Assembly (NCBI GenBank): GCA_019119045.1
Contig: DWXS01000079.1
Coordinates: forward strand, 1 to 46,297
Length of the DNA: 46,297 bases
DNA from: Candidatus Mailhella merdavium
Lineage (GTDB): Bacteria; Desulfobacterota; Desulfovibrionia; Desulfovibrionales; Desulfovibrionaceae
Direction: 5' to 3'
Shown: positions 26,103 to 34,822 of the stretch, piece by piece
How the letters are laid out: every line of letters begins with the position of its first letter
Numbering within the stretch: position 1 is the first letter of the stretch
Made by a program: the position numbers and the translations under genes
Notes under the pieces: model-generated
The model's database searches: none
Told to the model about the DNA's origin: nothing
The model's input: the letters and a program-made list of their open reading frames with translations, nothing else

Positions 26103-27383
26103 TTACTCCGCCTGGGTCTTGCCGTTGCCGGCGTTTTCCATTTCGGGGAGATCGGTGAGCGTGACCTCGCTCTTGTCGTCGGAAGGCGGCATGGCAACCG
26201 AATCAGGCGTAGGCAGAGCCAGTTCCCGCGAAGGACGCTGGACAGGTTTGCCCTGAATCGGCGCGCCGGGACGCACCTTGTTGGTGCCTTCCACCACAAT
26301 CACCGTGCCGGGTTCAAGACCTTCCGTCACGATAAATTCACTGCCGAAGATGTCTCCCAGCGTTACGGGCGTCAGCGTGGCGACATTGTCCTTGCCCACA
26401 GTATAGACCATGGTGCCCTGAGCGGTGTTCATGACGGCCGTTTGAGGAACCATGATCACATCTTCCAGCGAGGTGCCGCTGATGGTGACGGAGGCATACT
26501 GACCGGGAAGGAGCGAGCTTTCCGGGTTGGGGAACTGGGCGCGGGCACGGATGACCGAGGTCTGCGGTTCCACCTGCGTGTCGACGAAGGTCACAAAGCC
26601 GGGGTACTGATAGACGCCGCCTTCCAGCATGGCCAGACGCGCCGGGGTTCCTTCGGTGGAAACTTTGGCCTTGCCCTGTGCCACAAGGCGTTTCATGCGC
26701 ATCATGTCCGCGCTGGGAATGGCAAAGGTGACATACATGGGATCGGTCTGGTTGATGGTAGTGAGCAGACTGCCCTGGGAGTCCATGGTGATCAGATCTC
26801 CCTCATCGCGGGCCGCAAGGCTGGTAAAGCCTGAAATGGGCGCCACAACATTGGTATAGTCCAACTGTATCTGCGCCTCGTTCACTCTGGCCTGCGCCGA
26901 AGCCACCTGCGCCTTGGCGCTGTCGTAGGCCGCCTTGGCCGTATCGCGGTCTTTCTGGCTGACTGCATTGCGGGCGTAAAGGGGCTGAATACGATTCCAC
27001 TCGCGTTGGGCGTTGGCGTATTCGGTCTGAGCCACGGTCAGCTGAGCCTTGGCCTGATCCAGTGCGGCCTGAGCGGAAGCGGGGTCGATTTCAAACAGTG
27101 TCTGACCCTGATAGACGTAATCCCCTTCCTTGAAGAAACGGCGTTTGAGAATGCCTGAAGTCTGGGCGCGTACCTCGACGGAGAGATATCCGAGGGTCTG
27201 TCCCATATATGTGGCCTGAAGGGGAACATTTTCTTTTTTTAGTTCCAGCGTACCGACCAGGGGCGGAGGTGTCTGAGGGGCTGCCTGCTTGTCCTTTTCT
27301 TCGAAACAGGCCGTAAGGCTGAAGGTCAGGGTTACGAGCAGGGCGGCACAAACACCGCGGGAAATGGTGACTTGAGAGCGCAT
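26103..27383 (-). CDS. RND efflux periplasmic adaptor (AcrA/MexA family)
   Basis: Membrane-fusion protein of 426 residues linking pump and outer-membrane channel. A signal peptide with lipobox LTAC predicts inner-membrane lipid anchoring. The domains run in order: beta-barrel/lipoyl strand (VEVRAQTSGILKRRFFKEGDYV), alpha-hairpin (about 100-170, Ala/Gln-rich), second lipoyl half (LDYTNVVAPISGF), then beta-barrel and membrane-proximal parts. An AGGAG site precedes ATG 27383. It is the first gene of the efflux operon, so its promoter must lie in 27384-27560. Confidence 0.95.
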   Translation of the reverse strand: MRSQVTISRGVCAALLVTLTFSLTACFEEKDKQAAPQTPPPLVGTLELKKENVPLQATYMGQTLGYLSVEVRAQTSGILKRRFFKEGDYVYQGQTLFEIDPASAQAALDQAKAQLTVAQTEYANAQREWNRIQPLYARNAVSQKDRDTAKAAYDSAKAQVASAQARVNEAQIQLDYTNVVAPISGFTSLAARDEGDLITMDSQGSLLTTINQTDPMYVTFAIPSADMMRMKRLVAQGKAKVSTEGTPARLAMLEGGVYQYPGFVTFVDTQVEPQTSVIRARAQFPNPESSLLPGQYASVTISGTSLEDVIMVPQTAVMNTAQGTMVYTVGKDNVATLTPVTLGDIFGSEFIVTEGLEPGTVIVVEGTNKVRPGAPIQGKPVQRPSRELALPTPDSVAMPPSDDKSEVTLTDLPEMENAGNGKTQAE

Positions 27384-27562
27384 GAACGACTCCTTACTCT
27401 ATGAAGGGCAAAGCCCGTAATGGCTCGCGGACCCGATATTCCGCCGGCCGTGTGTGTATGGACAGGCTCGCTGGTTGCGGCCATAATGAAGACTGAAAAT
27501 TAATACTTCCCCTAGCACGGACGCCCTGAGTCGTCCATGATGAAGGGAAGGCGGAGGCGTAA

Positions 27563-27736
27563 ATGAATCCCTTTATTGTGCGCGGCATACTCATCGGCGG
27601 ATCACTCGGCGTTTTCGCCGCACTGTTCGGCGTGGTGGACAATATGGCCCGTGCCTTCGGGCTTGGCATGATCGGCGGCTTTTTTGCCGGACTTACTCTG
27701 GCCAGAATTCGCAGGGGTAAGACGCCTCCGGAATGA
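27563..27736 (+). CDS. 57-residue membrane protein antisense to the TetR tail
   Basis: A short plus-strand gene with a strong ribosome site (GGAGG, six bases before ATG 27563). The protein begins MNPFIVRGILIGGSLG and is made of two hydrophobic, glycine-rich helices (about 5-24 and 30-47) with a GMIGGFFAG motif and a basic end (RIRRGKTPPE). Similar tiny membrane proteins occur in Desulfovibrio as I recall, but their function is unknown. It overlaps the 3' end of the TetR gene (27602-28444) by 135 bases on the opposite strand. The hydrophobic pattern and ribosome site make it more likely to be real than the minus-strand frame covering the same bases. Confidence 0.7.
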   Translation: MNPFIVRGILIGGSLGVFAALFGVVDNMARAFGLGMIGGFFAGLTLARIRRGKTPPE

Positions 27737-28444
27737 GCCTGCGCGGCGGGGAACGCGGGGCCTTCTGAAGGAAGAGGCTTCCGGATTTTCCGCCAGAAAT
27801 CCCTTCAACAGCAGTTCAAAGGCCCGCATTCCCCGCTCCACTTCCTGAGCAATGCTGTTGTCCCCCTCCGGGGAGGGGAGCTTGTCTTTTTCGGCAAGCT
27901 CGCGGATATACTGGAGATTAAAGGGAAATGGAGGGTCTATCTTCAATGCGGGGAGAAATACCCCGGGCATGATGTTCGTAAAAATTTCCGACGGCGTGAC
28001 ATCCTTGCGGAAGTATCCTTTCCGCCAGGCTTCCTCCACAAGGTCGTACATAATGCGCGTGTGGTTATGCTTTGCGTGTTCTTCCATCATGTCTGAAACG
28101 GCAACTTCATCAGCATAGACATCGCGGATGAGATTGCGCAGAACTACCTGTCCCTCGATGGAATGCCGCAGACAAACTCGCAGACCGCGACGCAGACGAT
28201 CCAGAGGTGAGTCGTCTCCTCTGGAATTTTCCTCCACTTCGCGGGAGAAGTTCTTGTAGCCGCGGGTCAGCAGGGTACGGACAAATTTATCCTTGCTTTT
28301 AAAATAGTAGTTCAGCATCCGCGGGCTGACCCCGGCCCGTGCGCAAACCGCGCGCACGGAAAGACCTCGTACTCCTTTAATGCGGAGTTCCTCCTCGCCT
28401 GCTTCAAGCAGTGCAAGATCAAGTTGCTGGGATGGTCTGGCCAT
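27602..28444 (-). CDS. TetR/AcrR family regulator of the RND operon
   Basis: A repressor-type regulator of 280 residues. The N-terminal helix-turn-helix is standard (LSVRAVCARAGVSPRMLNYYFKSKD, about 25-48), and the C-terminal ligand domain runs to about residue 215. The remaining 65 residues are Arg/Ser/Gly-rich, unlike the family, and lie opposite a small membrane-protein gene on the other strand, so an ancestral stop near 27790 may have been lost. It is encoded on the same strand as, and just upstream of, the efflux operon and probably represses it and itself. An inverted repeat and promoter lie just upstream. Confidence 0.88.
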   Translation of the reverse strand: MARPSQQLDLALLEAGEEELRIKGVRGLSVRAVCARAGVSPRMLNYYFKSKDKFVRTLLTRGYKNFSREVEENSRGDDSPLDRLRRGLRVCLRHSIEGQVVLRNLIRDVYADEVAVSDMMEEHAKHNHTRIMYDLVEEAWRKGYFRKDVTPSEIFTNIMPGVFLPALKIDPPFPFNLQYIRELAEKDKLPSPEGDNSIAQEVERGMRAFELLLKGFLAENPEASSFRRPRVPRRAGSFRRRLTPANSGQSKSGKKAADHAKPEGTGHIVHHAEQCGENAE

Positions 28445-28483
28445 ATGAAATAACCGTTTAAAAATGTCTCACAATCCGCCCTG

Positions 28484-28499
28484 CAGATCTTCTGATCTG
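28484..28499. promoter_or_regulatory. candidate TetR operator
   Basis: CAGATC and GATCTG form an inverted repeat with a four-base centre, 40 bases upstream of the TetR start and downstream of a candidate promoter. Its position suits self-repression. It could also be a simple RNA hairpin. Confidence 0.3.
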
Positions 28500-28522
28500 G
28501 CCTGGTTCCTTGAGCTGGAGTT

Positions 28523-28549
28523 TTTATACCTGTGTTTCAAAACTGTCAA
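28523..28549 (-). promoter_or_regulatory. candidate sigma-70 promoter of TetR gene
   Basis: Minus strand TTGACA (28549-28544) is a perfect -35 and TATAAA (28528-28523) is a good -10, but the spacer is only 15 bases. Transcription would start about 70 bases before the TetR gene. Confidence 0.4.
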
Positions 28550-29006
28550 GGTTCATGCCGGAGAAAAGGAAAAGGCTGGAAGCTGCCGTTCCGCTTTGCG
28601 GAAAGGTCGCTCTCATAAAGAGTATGGTATGACGTTATACAGGGCTGAAGCCGGAAGAAACTTTGATGACGGGGAATTGTTGAGGACAGAAACAGACCTT
28701 CCCGATATCGGGAACAGCGAAGACAGGAAAGGGTGGAAATTTCAATGAGGACAGGGCGGAGTCTGGTTTCATGGTGTCTCGCCGGAGGCATTCTGGATAA
28801 AATCGGAATGTGATTTCCCGGGCAGGGCCAAGTTCCGAGAAAGGCGGCAGAAGGTATTGTGTGGGGATAGCGGACTGTACGAAGGGTCGCATGCTGAAAA
28901 ATCCGTTTTCGGCTTTGAACGGAATCTGCCCCGACACCATCTGATGATGTCGGGGCAGACGAAAAAGTATTTTTATGATAAAATCGAATCAGCGAAGGGG
29001 TACGCT
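28550..29006. other. gene-free gap between TetR promoter and MFS terminator
   Basis: About 450 bases with no frame resembling a protein. The plus-strand frame 28464-28748 is hydrophilic and unsupported. The gap ends in the hairpin at 28926-28958. Confidence 0.4.
28926..28958 (-). terminator. terminator of the MFS gene
   Basis: An 11-bp perfect stem (28926-28936 with 28948-28958) lies 48 bases past the stop of the minus-strand MFS gene. The following T-tract is weak on this strand, so termination may be incomplete. Confidence 0.5.
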
Positions 29007-30314
29007 TCAGAAGATCGCTTCAACGGTGGTCATTTTTGCCATATCGCGGTTATAACATTGAGCTATGATAAAATAGAGCAGTCCGGATACGGCATAGAAA
29101 GTCGACATGAAGATCATGGCGTTACCAAGAGAGAAGTGATCGGACAGCACGCCGGTGATAAAGGGGCCGATAGCCATGCCGAAGATGTTCTGAAAGGTGA
29201 CCAGCAGTCCTACGGCGGTTCCTCTCTGCTGAGGCTGGGACAGATCGGCGGTGATGGAAATGCCGACGGTCACTACTGTCTGGGCAAACAGATTCTGTGC
29301 AAAGAGCAGCAGAAGCTGAACAAGACTTCCCGGCGTGGCCAGAGCAAACGCCACCCACAACATCCCGAAGGCAAGCAGGCAGGCCAGTCCCTGAAGATAG
29401 GACGTGGCTTTCATGCCGTAACGGCGCATGAAGTCTACAAAAGGTCCGCCGGCAAATATGGCAATGCTGTAAATGACAAGATAAAGCGCACTCAGCGAAC
29501 TTGCTTCCGTCATCGGCATGGCTGCTTCGCGGTTGAAATAGGAGGGAAGCCAGTTCATCAGGGTAATGGCTTCCAGCACGAGCATGGCCTGAGCGATGAA
29601 GACGAAAAACAGGGTAGGCTTGGAAAGCAGAGAGCTTACAGTTTTCCAATACGGTTCAGGTGTTACGAGCGCGTCAGGCTCGCAGGGATCGGGAGCCTTG
29701 TTTTTGAAGTCTTTGATGAAAAAGGCCAGAAAGGAGACCAGCAAACCCGGTATGGCCACAATGCCGAAAGCGTGTCGCCAGCCCCAGGTTTCGGCGATGT
29801 AGGCTCCGAGAATCAGGCCCAGGGGCGCGCCGATGCCCATGCTGCACTGAAAGGCGGAGAGCGCGGTACCTCTCAGACGGCGGGGAAAGCTTGCCGCCAG
29901 CAGGCTCTGGCCGGCCGGATTATAGCCGGCTTCTCCCGCGCCGATGAAAAAGCGGGCAATCAGCAGATGCGAGAAGGTTCCGGCAAAGGCGCAGGCTCCT
30001 GTGGCGAGGCTCCAGACTATGCCCATGAGAGCCATCATCTTTTTTCTGCTCCACCGGTCAATAAGATAGGCGCTGGGGATAACCAGTACGGCAATGGCAA
30101 TGTTCACGACGGAAACGAGCATACCGAGCTGGGTATCGGACAGGGAGTATTCCGCCTTGATATAGGGGAAAAGTGCGGCAAGAACCTGCCGGTCGATGAA
30201 GTCGAATATTCCGAGGGCAAGCGTGACGAACAGGGTGAAAAATGCCGAGCTCTTACCCACAGGCCAGCGGGAATCCGGCTCAAGGCATTCTGGAGAAACA
30301 GGTGTATAAGACAT
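29007..30314 (-). CDS. MFS transporter, Spinster-like
   Basis: A major-facilitator protein of 435 residues with 12 predicted membrane segments. The first helix block IFDFIDRQVLAALFP, then LSDTQLGML and RWSRKKMMALMG in loop 2-3, match the Spinster/anion-sugar-like MFS group; helix 4-5 reads GAGEAGYNPAGQSLL. The substrate is likely a small organic anion, sugar acid or lipid but cannot be fixed. The ATG at 30314 has GGAG upstream; a longer frame to 31157 is antisense to the activator gene and is ignored. The divergent sigma-54 activator starts only 18 bases away and probably controls this gene. Confidence 0.87.
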   Translation of the reverse strand: MSYTPVSPECLEPDSRWPVGKSSAFFTLFVTLALGIFDFIDRQVLAALFPYIKAEYSLSDTQLGMLVSVVNIAIAVLVIPSAYLIDRWSRKKMMALMGIVWSLATGACAFAGTFSHLLIARFFIGAGEAGYNPAGQSLLAASFPRRLRGTALSAFQCSMGIGAPLGLILGAYIAETWGWRHAFGIVAIPGLLVSFLAFFIKDFKNKAPDPCEPDALVTPEPYWKTVSSLLSKPTLFFVFIAQAMLVLEAITLMNWLPSYFNREAAMPMTEASSLSALYLVIYSIAIFAGGPFVDFMRRYGMKATSYLQGLACLLAFGMLWVAFALATPGSLVQLLLLFAQNLFAQTVVTVGISITADLSQPQQRGTAVGLLVTFQNIFGMAIGPFITGVLSDHFSLGNAMIFMSTFYAVSGLLYFIIAQCYNRDMAKMTTVEAIF

Positions 30315-30332
30315 GCTGACTCCTGCCGGCCC

Positions 30333-31364
30333 ATGCTGGAGCATCTGCTCGGGCATTACGCCGGCGAGGGAGAGGAAAGCTCCGTCATCCATTTTACGGA
30401 CGACGGCGTGCGTCATGCCAGTCCGGAGGCGTTGCTGCGTCGCTGTCCCGGGCTGAAGCGCGTGATGCGTCAGGTGGATATCGTGGCTCCGCGCAACAGT
30501 ACCGTGCTGATTCAGGGGCCGAGCGGCAGCGGCAAGGAGCTGGTGGCGGAGACCATTCACAGCCTTTCCCCGAGGGCGGAACGGCCGCTGATCAAGGTGA
30601 ACTGCGGAGCCATTCCGCCGACGCTGCTGGACAGCGAACTGTTCGGACACGAGAAGGGTGCTTTTACCGGGGCAGCTTCGGCACATGCCGGATATTTTGA
30701 ACAGGCCCGCGGCGGAACTCTTTATCTGGATGAGATCGGCGAGCTGGAACTTCCTGTGCAGGTTCGTCTGTTGCGAGTGCTGGAGTCCCGCGAAATACGC
30801 CGCGTCGGGGGGACAAGACGCATTCCTGTGGATGTGCGTATTATTGCCGCAACCCATCGTAATCTTGAAGAAATGGTACGGGACGGAAGATTCAGGGAAG
30901 ACCTCTGGTACAGGTTGTGCGTCTATCCTCTGGATATTCCCGCGCTGGCGCACCGTCCGGGGGATATTCCCGTGCTGGCTTCGCATTTTTACACAGTATA
31001 CGCCCGCGAAATGGAGGCCTCTTCTCCTCCTGTTCTGTCCAGTCGCTTTCTGCTGGATCTGGCCTCGCGCCCGTGGCCGGGGAATGTGCGTCAACTTCGC
31101 TATGTCATGGAGCGGGCCATGCTGGAGAGTCTGGCGGCCGGCCTGCCCGAACTGCATCTTGCGGGCAGGGACGTTCAGGTTCTGCCTCCGCCATCCTCAA
31201 AGCGTCGTTCCGTTCCGGCGGCGGATATTCTTGACGCTCTTTCCCGTGCCCATGGCAAAATTCAGGGAAAGGAGGGGGCGGCGGCCCTGCTGGGACTCAG
31301 CCCCAGTACGCTCCGCAGCAGGATGAAAGCCCTCGGCCTGTCCCGACCGCTGATCCGAAAATAG
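30333..31364 (+). CDS. sigma-54 activator without sensor domain (FhlA/PspF-like)
   Basis: An enhancer-binding protein of 343 residues. It consists of the AAA+ domain and a C-terminal helix-turn-helix only. Walker A is GPSGSGKE, the sigma-54 contact loop is GAFTGA, Walker B is GTLYLDEIGE, and the helix-turn-helix AAALLGLSPSTLRSRMKALG resembles that of FhlA/HyfR. FhlA-type proteins normally carry long N-terminal sensor domains; here only about 45 residues precede the AAA+ core, as in PspF. No good ribosome site precedes ATG 30333 and the frame is open far upstream, so the true start, or an N-terminal truncation, is uncertain. It is divergent from the MFS gene with 18 bases between start codons. 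Confidence 0.85.
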   Translation: MLEHLLGHYAGEGEESSVIHFTDDGVRHASPEALLRRCPGLKRVMRQVDIVAPRNSTVLIQGPSGSGKELVAETIHSLSPRAERPLIKVNCGAIPPTLLDSELFGHEKGAFTGAASAHAGYFEQARGGTLYLDEIGELELPVQVRLLRVLESREIRRVGGTRRIPVDVRIIAATHRNLEEMVRDGRFREDLWYRLCVYPLDIPALAHRPGDIPVLASHFYTVYAREMEASSPPVLSSRFLLDLASRPWPGNVRQLRYVMERAMLESLAAGLPELHLAGRDVQVLPPPSSKRRSVPAADILDALSRAHGKIQGKEGAAALLGLSPSTLRSRMKALGLSRPLIRK

Positions 31365-31787
31365 GGCGTTCTGTATGGGTATGGCAAAAGCGCATCAGAA
31401 ACTGCCGGAATCTTCTGTCTGGCAAGGCTTCCTGCGCAGAAACGAGCATATCGTCGCGTTGCCCGTATCGCCTCCGGCCCCGTTTGCTCCCTGTTCATGA
31501 AGCGGCGGGAGAGCCGCATATTCGGCAGGTACAGGCGTTCCTGAAGGTCGTATACGTCAGGCGCGCTCTGCTTTGGTCTGTTGGCCTTTGGATTGCTTTT
31601 CTCTTGTGTACGGTCACTATGCCTGAATCGGAGCAGTACGCCGGAAAGCTCTGCACGAATTGGGGAGTCGTATTTGAGAGCTTGCCCGAGAGACTTTTGC
31701 GCGAACTATGTATTCGATACCGTCCGGACTATGTCCGCTTTGAGACGAACTGGCATGCTCCGAAGGCTTGATCCGGGATATATCTCC
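31365..31787. other. 423-base gap, no supported gene
   Basis: Two overlapping plus-strand frames exist (one covering 31484-31771), but neither has a ribosome site or a recognisable motif. No terminator with a T-tract is evident. It may hold decayed coding sequence. Confidence 0.35.
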
Positions 31788-32225
31788 CTAGTTCACTTTT
31801 TCCAGCCGTGCGGAAAAGCTCCCCTCCATACGGGACAGAGCCTCCGTACCGGACACAATGTTTCCCAGCGGAACAAGGCCGTGGGATTCTCGGAAGTCGC
31901 GGTAGAAAATTGCCAGATTGCCCCATGGAGCGTAGTAGGTGAAGCTCCCCTCCTCCGGATCACAACGGTCCGGAGCATCCCCCAGGTTCAGTTTTCGAGG
32001 AGGATAGGCGATTTTTTCCGTTCCGTTGTAGTCCTCAAAGGTCAGTGTCAGGGGCAGCATGGAGAGCAGGTCGCGGCTTGCCGCATTGTCCTCCAGGGCG
32101 ACGACAAGTTCTCCGCCTTCGAAAACCAGCCGTATTGTCGTCGGTTCTTCGCCGCCTTGTGCGTTTCCGTATGTACTGAGGATAAATCCTGCGATGAGCG
32201 TCATGATGAGATTTCGTTTCAGCAT
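31788..32225 (-). CDS. exported cyclophilin-like fold protein
   Basis: A small secreted protein of 145 residues. A signal peptide of about 22 residues (ending near GNAQG) precedes a domain of the bacterial cyclophilin-like type (Cyclophil_like2): IRLVFEGGELVVAL first strand, ASRDLLSMLPLTLTFEDY, then YAPWGNLAIFY. Such proteins keep the fold of peptidyl-prolyl isomerases, but it is not established that they catalyse that reaction. An AGGAGC site precedes ATG 32225; a longer frame to 32750 overlaps waaA on the other strand and is rejected. It stands alone, divergent from waaA. Confidence 0.82.
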   Translation of the reverse strand: MLKRNLIMTLIAGFILSTYGNAQGGEEPTTIRLVFEGGELVVALEDNAASRDLLSMLPLTLTFEDYNGTEKIAYPPRKLNLGDAPDRCDPEEGSFTYYAPWGNLAIFYRDFRESHGLVPLGNIVSGTEALSRMEGSFSARLEKVN

Positions 32226-32583
32226 GGGAAGCTCCTGTGGCGTGCTGAACGCACGTCTGCGCGTTGTCTGTTGAGGAATGCGGCGTTTCTGAAAGAAAGC
32301 GGCCGCTTCTGGCTGTTCTCCTGTCGGGATGCTGCTCCGGGCCGTTCTGAAAGAAACATGACGTGTTGGGCAGACCCAGAACGCGGCAGAAGCCTCGTTC
32401 CCGGAACTGCCCTGCATTATTTTTTTAAAATAGGGCGGAAAAGAAAGGCGGTAAAGATGATATCCTCGCAAAAACATGCCCGATTCTGTCATCGAAAGGG
32501 GGGGGCCGTATGTTGCCTGCGGGAGGGGGAGCGGGTACAAGAAAACGATGGGATCAGGAACTTTTACGGGATGAGGTGGACGC
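32226..32583. other. divergent spacer between cyclophilin-like gene and waaA
   Basis: A 358-base spacer without coding signs. It must contain promoters for both flanking genes, but I find no hexamer pair good enough to call. Confidence 0.35.
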
Positions 32584-34020
32584 ATGAAGCAGGGGCTTCT
32601 TCTGAAGGCGTATGGCATGCTGTGGGGGGTGCTGACTCCTTTTCTGCATCGTAATGCCCGTCTGGCGGATGGCTGGAAGGAACGCCGCATCCCTGTAGAC
32701 TGGCTGGCGCATGTGCCCTGGGCGATGCGGGAACGTCGCGGCTGTGACATATGGCTTCAGGCGGCTTCGGGCGGGGAGGCCCGTCTTGCGCTTGCCGTAC
32801 TTGCCGCACTGCCCCGCAGAGAGCGCAGCGGAGAAGAACGCCCCGGAGAGGAAGAGAATGCATGGCGCGTGCTGCTGACCACCTGGACGCGGCAGGGAAG
32901 AGACATACTGGAAAAAGGAACAGCGCAGTTGTGCAGGGAGCGTCCCGACATCCTCTGTGCCGTCCGTTTCGCGCCACTGGACGCTCCGGCTCTTGCGCTT
33001 CGCGCGGTGGATCTGGCGGAGCCGCGCCTCATGGCGATGCTGGAAACCGAACTCTGGCCCGGCCTGATGGCCGCCTGCCGGGAAAGGGGGGTGCCTCTGG
33101 CGGTCGTCAACGGGAGAATGACCAGCTCCAGTTACGAATGTTACAGGATCATCCGCGCTATGTTGCGTGCGGCGCCGCCGCAGCGCGTGCTGGCCATGAG
33201 CGGAGACGATCTTGCCCGTTTTTCCGGAATTTTCGAGGGTGCGGGCGAACCAGTCTGTCGGCTGGAGCGTATGCCCAACATCAAGTTTGATCTGGCGGCC
33301 CGCGTTCTGGACGATACATGCGCAGACACCGCTCATGTCCTGACGGAAATGAGCTGCGGCGGAGACCTCCATCTGCTGTTCGGCGGGGTGCCTCTGGCCT
33401 TGTATGCTTCGATCCGGGAGCAGGAGGAGAACAGACTCTGCCCCGGCATACTGGAACTGCGTCGGAAAAATCCGTATTGCAGCATTATCGTCGCTCCCCG
33501 CCACATGCACAGGGTGGAGCCGTGGCGTCAGCGTTTTCATGATCTGGGGCTGTCCTGCGTATCTGCTTCCTCGCTGGATATGAACGCGCCCTGCGAATCG
33601 CTTGCGCCCGGGAGCATAATACTCTGGGATCGCTTCGGAGATCTGCCGTATCTGTATGCTGCGGCGGATGCCGTTTATGTGGGAGGCGCGTTCGGACAGG
33701 GAGGACAGAATTTTCTGGAAGCCCTTGCCGGAGGCGTGGTTCCCTGCGTAGGCCCCGGCTTGGGGAATTTTCTCTGGGCGCTGGGAAAGGATAGTCCGCC
33801 GGATCTCGTTGAGGCGGGGCTGCTCCGCATTTGCCGGAAAAGCTCCGAAGTTCGTGATCATATGATCAGGGAAACGGCTTCCCGCAGAACGGAATCAGAA
33901 AGATCTGGAATACGATCGCGCTTCAGAACATGGCTGGCGGCAAGAACCGGAGGAACTGTGCAGGCGGCGAACGCGCTTGTGCAGATGCTGGACGAACGGG
34001 AAACCATTCGGAGAACTTGA
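32584..34020 (+). CDS. waaA: 3-deoxy-D-manno-octulosonic acid (Kdo) transferase
   Basis: The GT30 enzyme that adds Kdo from CMP-Kdo to lipid A precursor at the inner face of the inner membrane, 478 residues. The N-terminal domain carries the catalytic-Glu motif as LQAASGGE (HAVSVGE in many homologues) and the acceptor-side MLETELWPGL block. NGRMTSSSY follows. The C-terminal domain has APRHMHR and the donor-binding GGAFGQGGQNFLEAL stretch. GAGGTGG precedes ATG 32584. The protein is some 50 residues longer than E. coli WaaA, mainly through Arg/Glu-rich inserts around residues 80-100. It indicates an outer membrane with lipopolysaccharide. Confidence 0.93.
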   Translation: MKQGLLLKAYGMLWGVLTPFLHRNARLADGWKERRIPVDWLAHVPWAMRERRGCDIWLQAASGGEARLALAVLAALPRRERSGEERPGEEENAWRVLLTTWTRQGRDILEKGTAQLCRERPDILCAVRFAPLDAPALALRAVDLAEPRLMAMLETELWPGLMAACRERGVPLAVVNGRMTSSSYECYRIIRAMLRAAPPQRVLAMSGDDLARFSGIFEGAGEPVCRLERMPNIKFDLAARVLDDTCADTAHVLTEMSCGGDLHLLFGGVPLALYASIREQEENRLCPGILELRRKNPYCSIIVAPRHMHRVEPWRQRFHDLGLSCVSASSLDMNAPCESLAPGSIILWDRFGDLPYLYAAADAVYVGGAFGQGGQNFLEALAGGVVPCVGPGLGNFLWALGKDSPPDLVEAGLLRICRKSSEVRDHMIRETASRRTESERSGIRSRFRTWLAARTGGTVQAANALVQMLDERETIRRT

Positions 34021-34189
34021 GTCCCGGAGAACAGAGCGCACTTCATGGACGTTGCGTTTTACAGGGCGGTGCTTGTCGGAGCTGTCTGGAAAGCAGACCT
34101 TGCTGTGAGCGTGCTCTCTCCGGGCTGCGCCGAAAGGATGAGCAGAAGGATGAGCGGCATCAGGAAACAGATACGGAAGGCTGTTTCCG

Positions 34190-34205
34190 GGGGAGCGTTC
34201 TCCCC
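34190..34205. terminator. small hairpin between convergent waaA and exonuclease genes
   Basis: GGGGAG (34190-34195) pairs with CTCCCC (34200-34205) over a four-base loop, between the ends of the two convergent genes. No T-tract follows. The remainder of the 215-base gap shows nothing. Confidence 0.3.
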
Positions 34206-34235
34206 GCTTCAGAATGTTATGGATAACAGAACACG

Positions 34236-34781
34236 CTAGCGCAGCCGCATCTGCTCCGGCGTAAGTCCGGCCCGACGCAGATGCAGATAGATACCGGCGC
34301 AGGCCAGCGCGTCGGAATCGGCCTTGTGGTGTTCGAGCGGAATGCCGAGGTACTCGCACACGTCGTTCAGGCGGTTGTGGCGCAGGCGGAATCCTCTGCG
34401 CGATCCGACGAGCGTGCAGAGAAAGGGCTGAGCGGGGGCCTTGATTCCGGTCGCAAAGCAGCATCCGCGCAAAATCCTGCGATCGAAGCCGGCATTGTGG
34501 GCAACGAGGTAATCCGCTCCGCGCAGAAAGGCGGCGAAGTCCGGCCACAGCTCTGCAAAGGTGGGGCGGTTTTTGACCATCTCCCAGGTAATGCCGTGTA
34601 TTTCCGTGAACATGACGCGGGGGCGCGGCGGACGGATCAGCTCGCACAGCGTATTCGTGACGGTTCCGCCCTCAATGCGGACCATGCCGAGGGCACAGGC
34701 GCTGTCCGCACGCATATCCGAGGTTTCAAAGTCCAGCGCCACGACTGTTTCAGGAATGGCGGGGAATGAAAGAGTGTTCAT
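34236..34781 (-). CDS. DEDDh-type 3'-5' exonuclease
   Basis: A DnaQ-fold nuclease of 181 residues. All four acidic residues and the histidine of the DEDDh class are visible: D17 and E19 (LDFETS), D100 (HNAGFD), H152 and D157 (HKADSD). It would remove nucleotides from DNA or RNA 3' ends with two metal ions. Stand-alone proteins of this size include ExoX and other proofreading-like nucleases; which one this is cannot be decided. The ATG at 34781 with AAGGAAA is preferred over 34802. It follows selB by 41 bases on the same strand, perhaps in one transcript. Confidence 0.9.
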   Translation of the reverse strand: MNTLSFPAIPETVVALDFETSDMRADSACALGMVRIEGGTVTNTLCELIRPPRPRVMFTEIHGITWEMVKNRPTFAELWPDFAAFLRGADYLVAHNAGFDRRILRGCCFATGIKAPAQPFLCTLVGSRRGFRLRHNRLNDVCEYLGIPLEHHKADSDALACAGIYLHLRRAGLTPEQMRLR

Positions 34782-34822
34782 GAAGAACTTTTCCTTGCGC
34801 ATGCCGATATGTTTCCGGCCTG

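Noticed and set aside
21293-26834. Very long plus-strand open frames opposite the efflux operon
   Set aside because: They are antisense to clear RND pump, adaptor and channel genes, rich in His/Gly/Arg, with no domain similarity; GC-rich DNA keeps such frames open.
28857-30332. Plus-strand frame extending the sigma-54 activator upstream by nearly 500 codons
   Set aside because: It runs antisense through the whole MFS gene and shows no GAF, PAS or other sensor-domain pattern.
34021-34239. Short plus-strand frames after waaA
   Set aside because: No ribosome site or motif; composition is that of a spacer between convergent genes.
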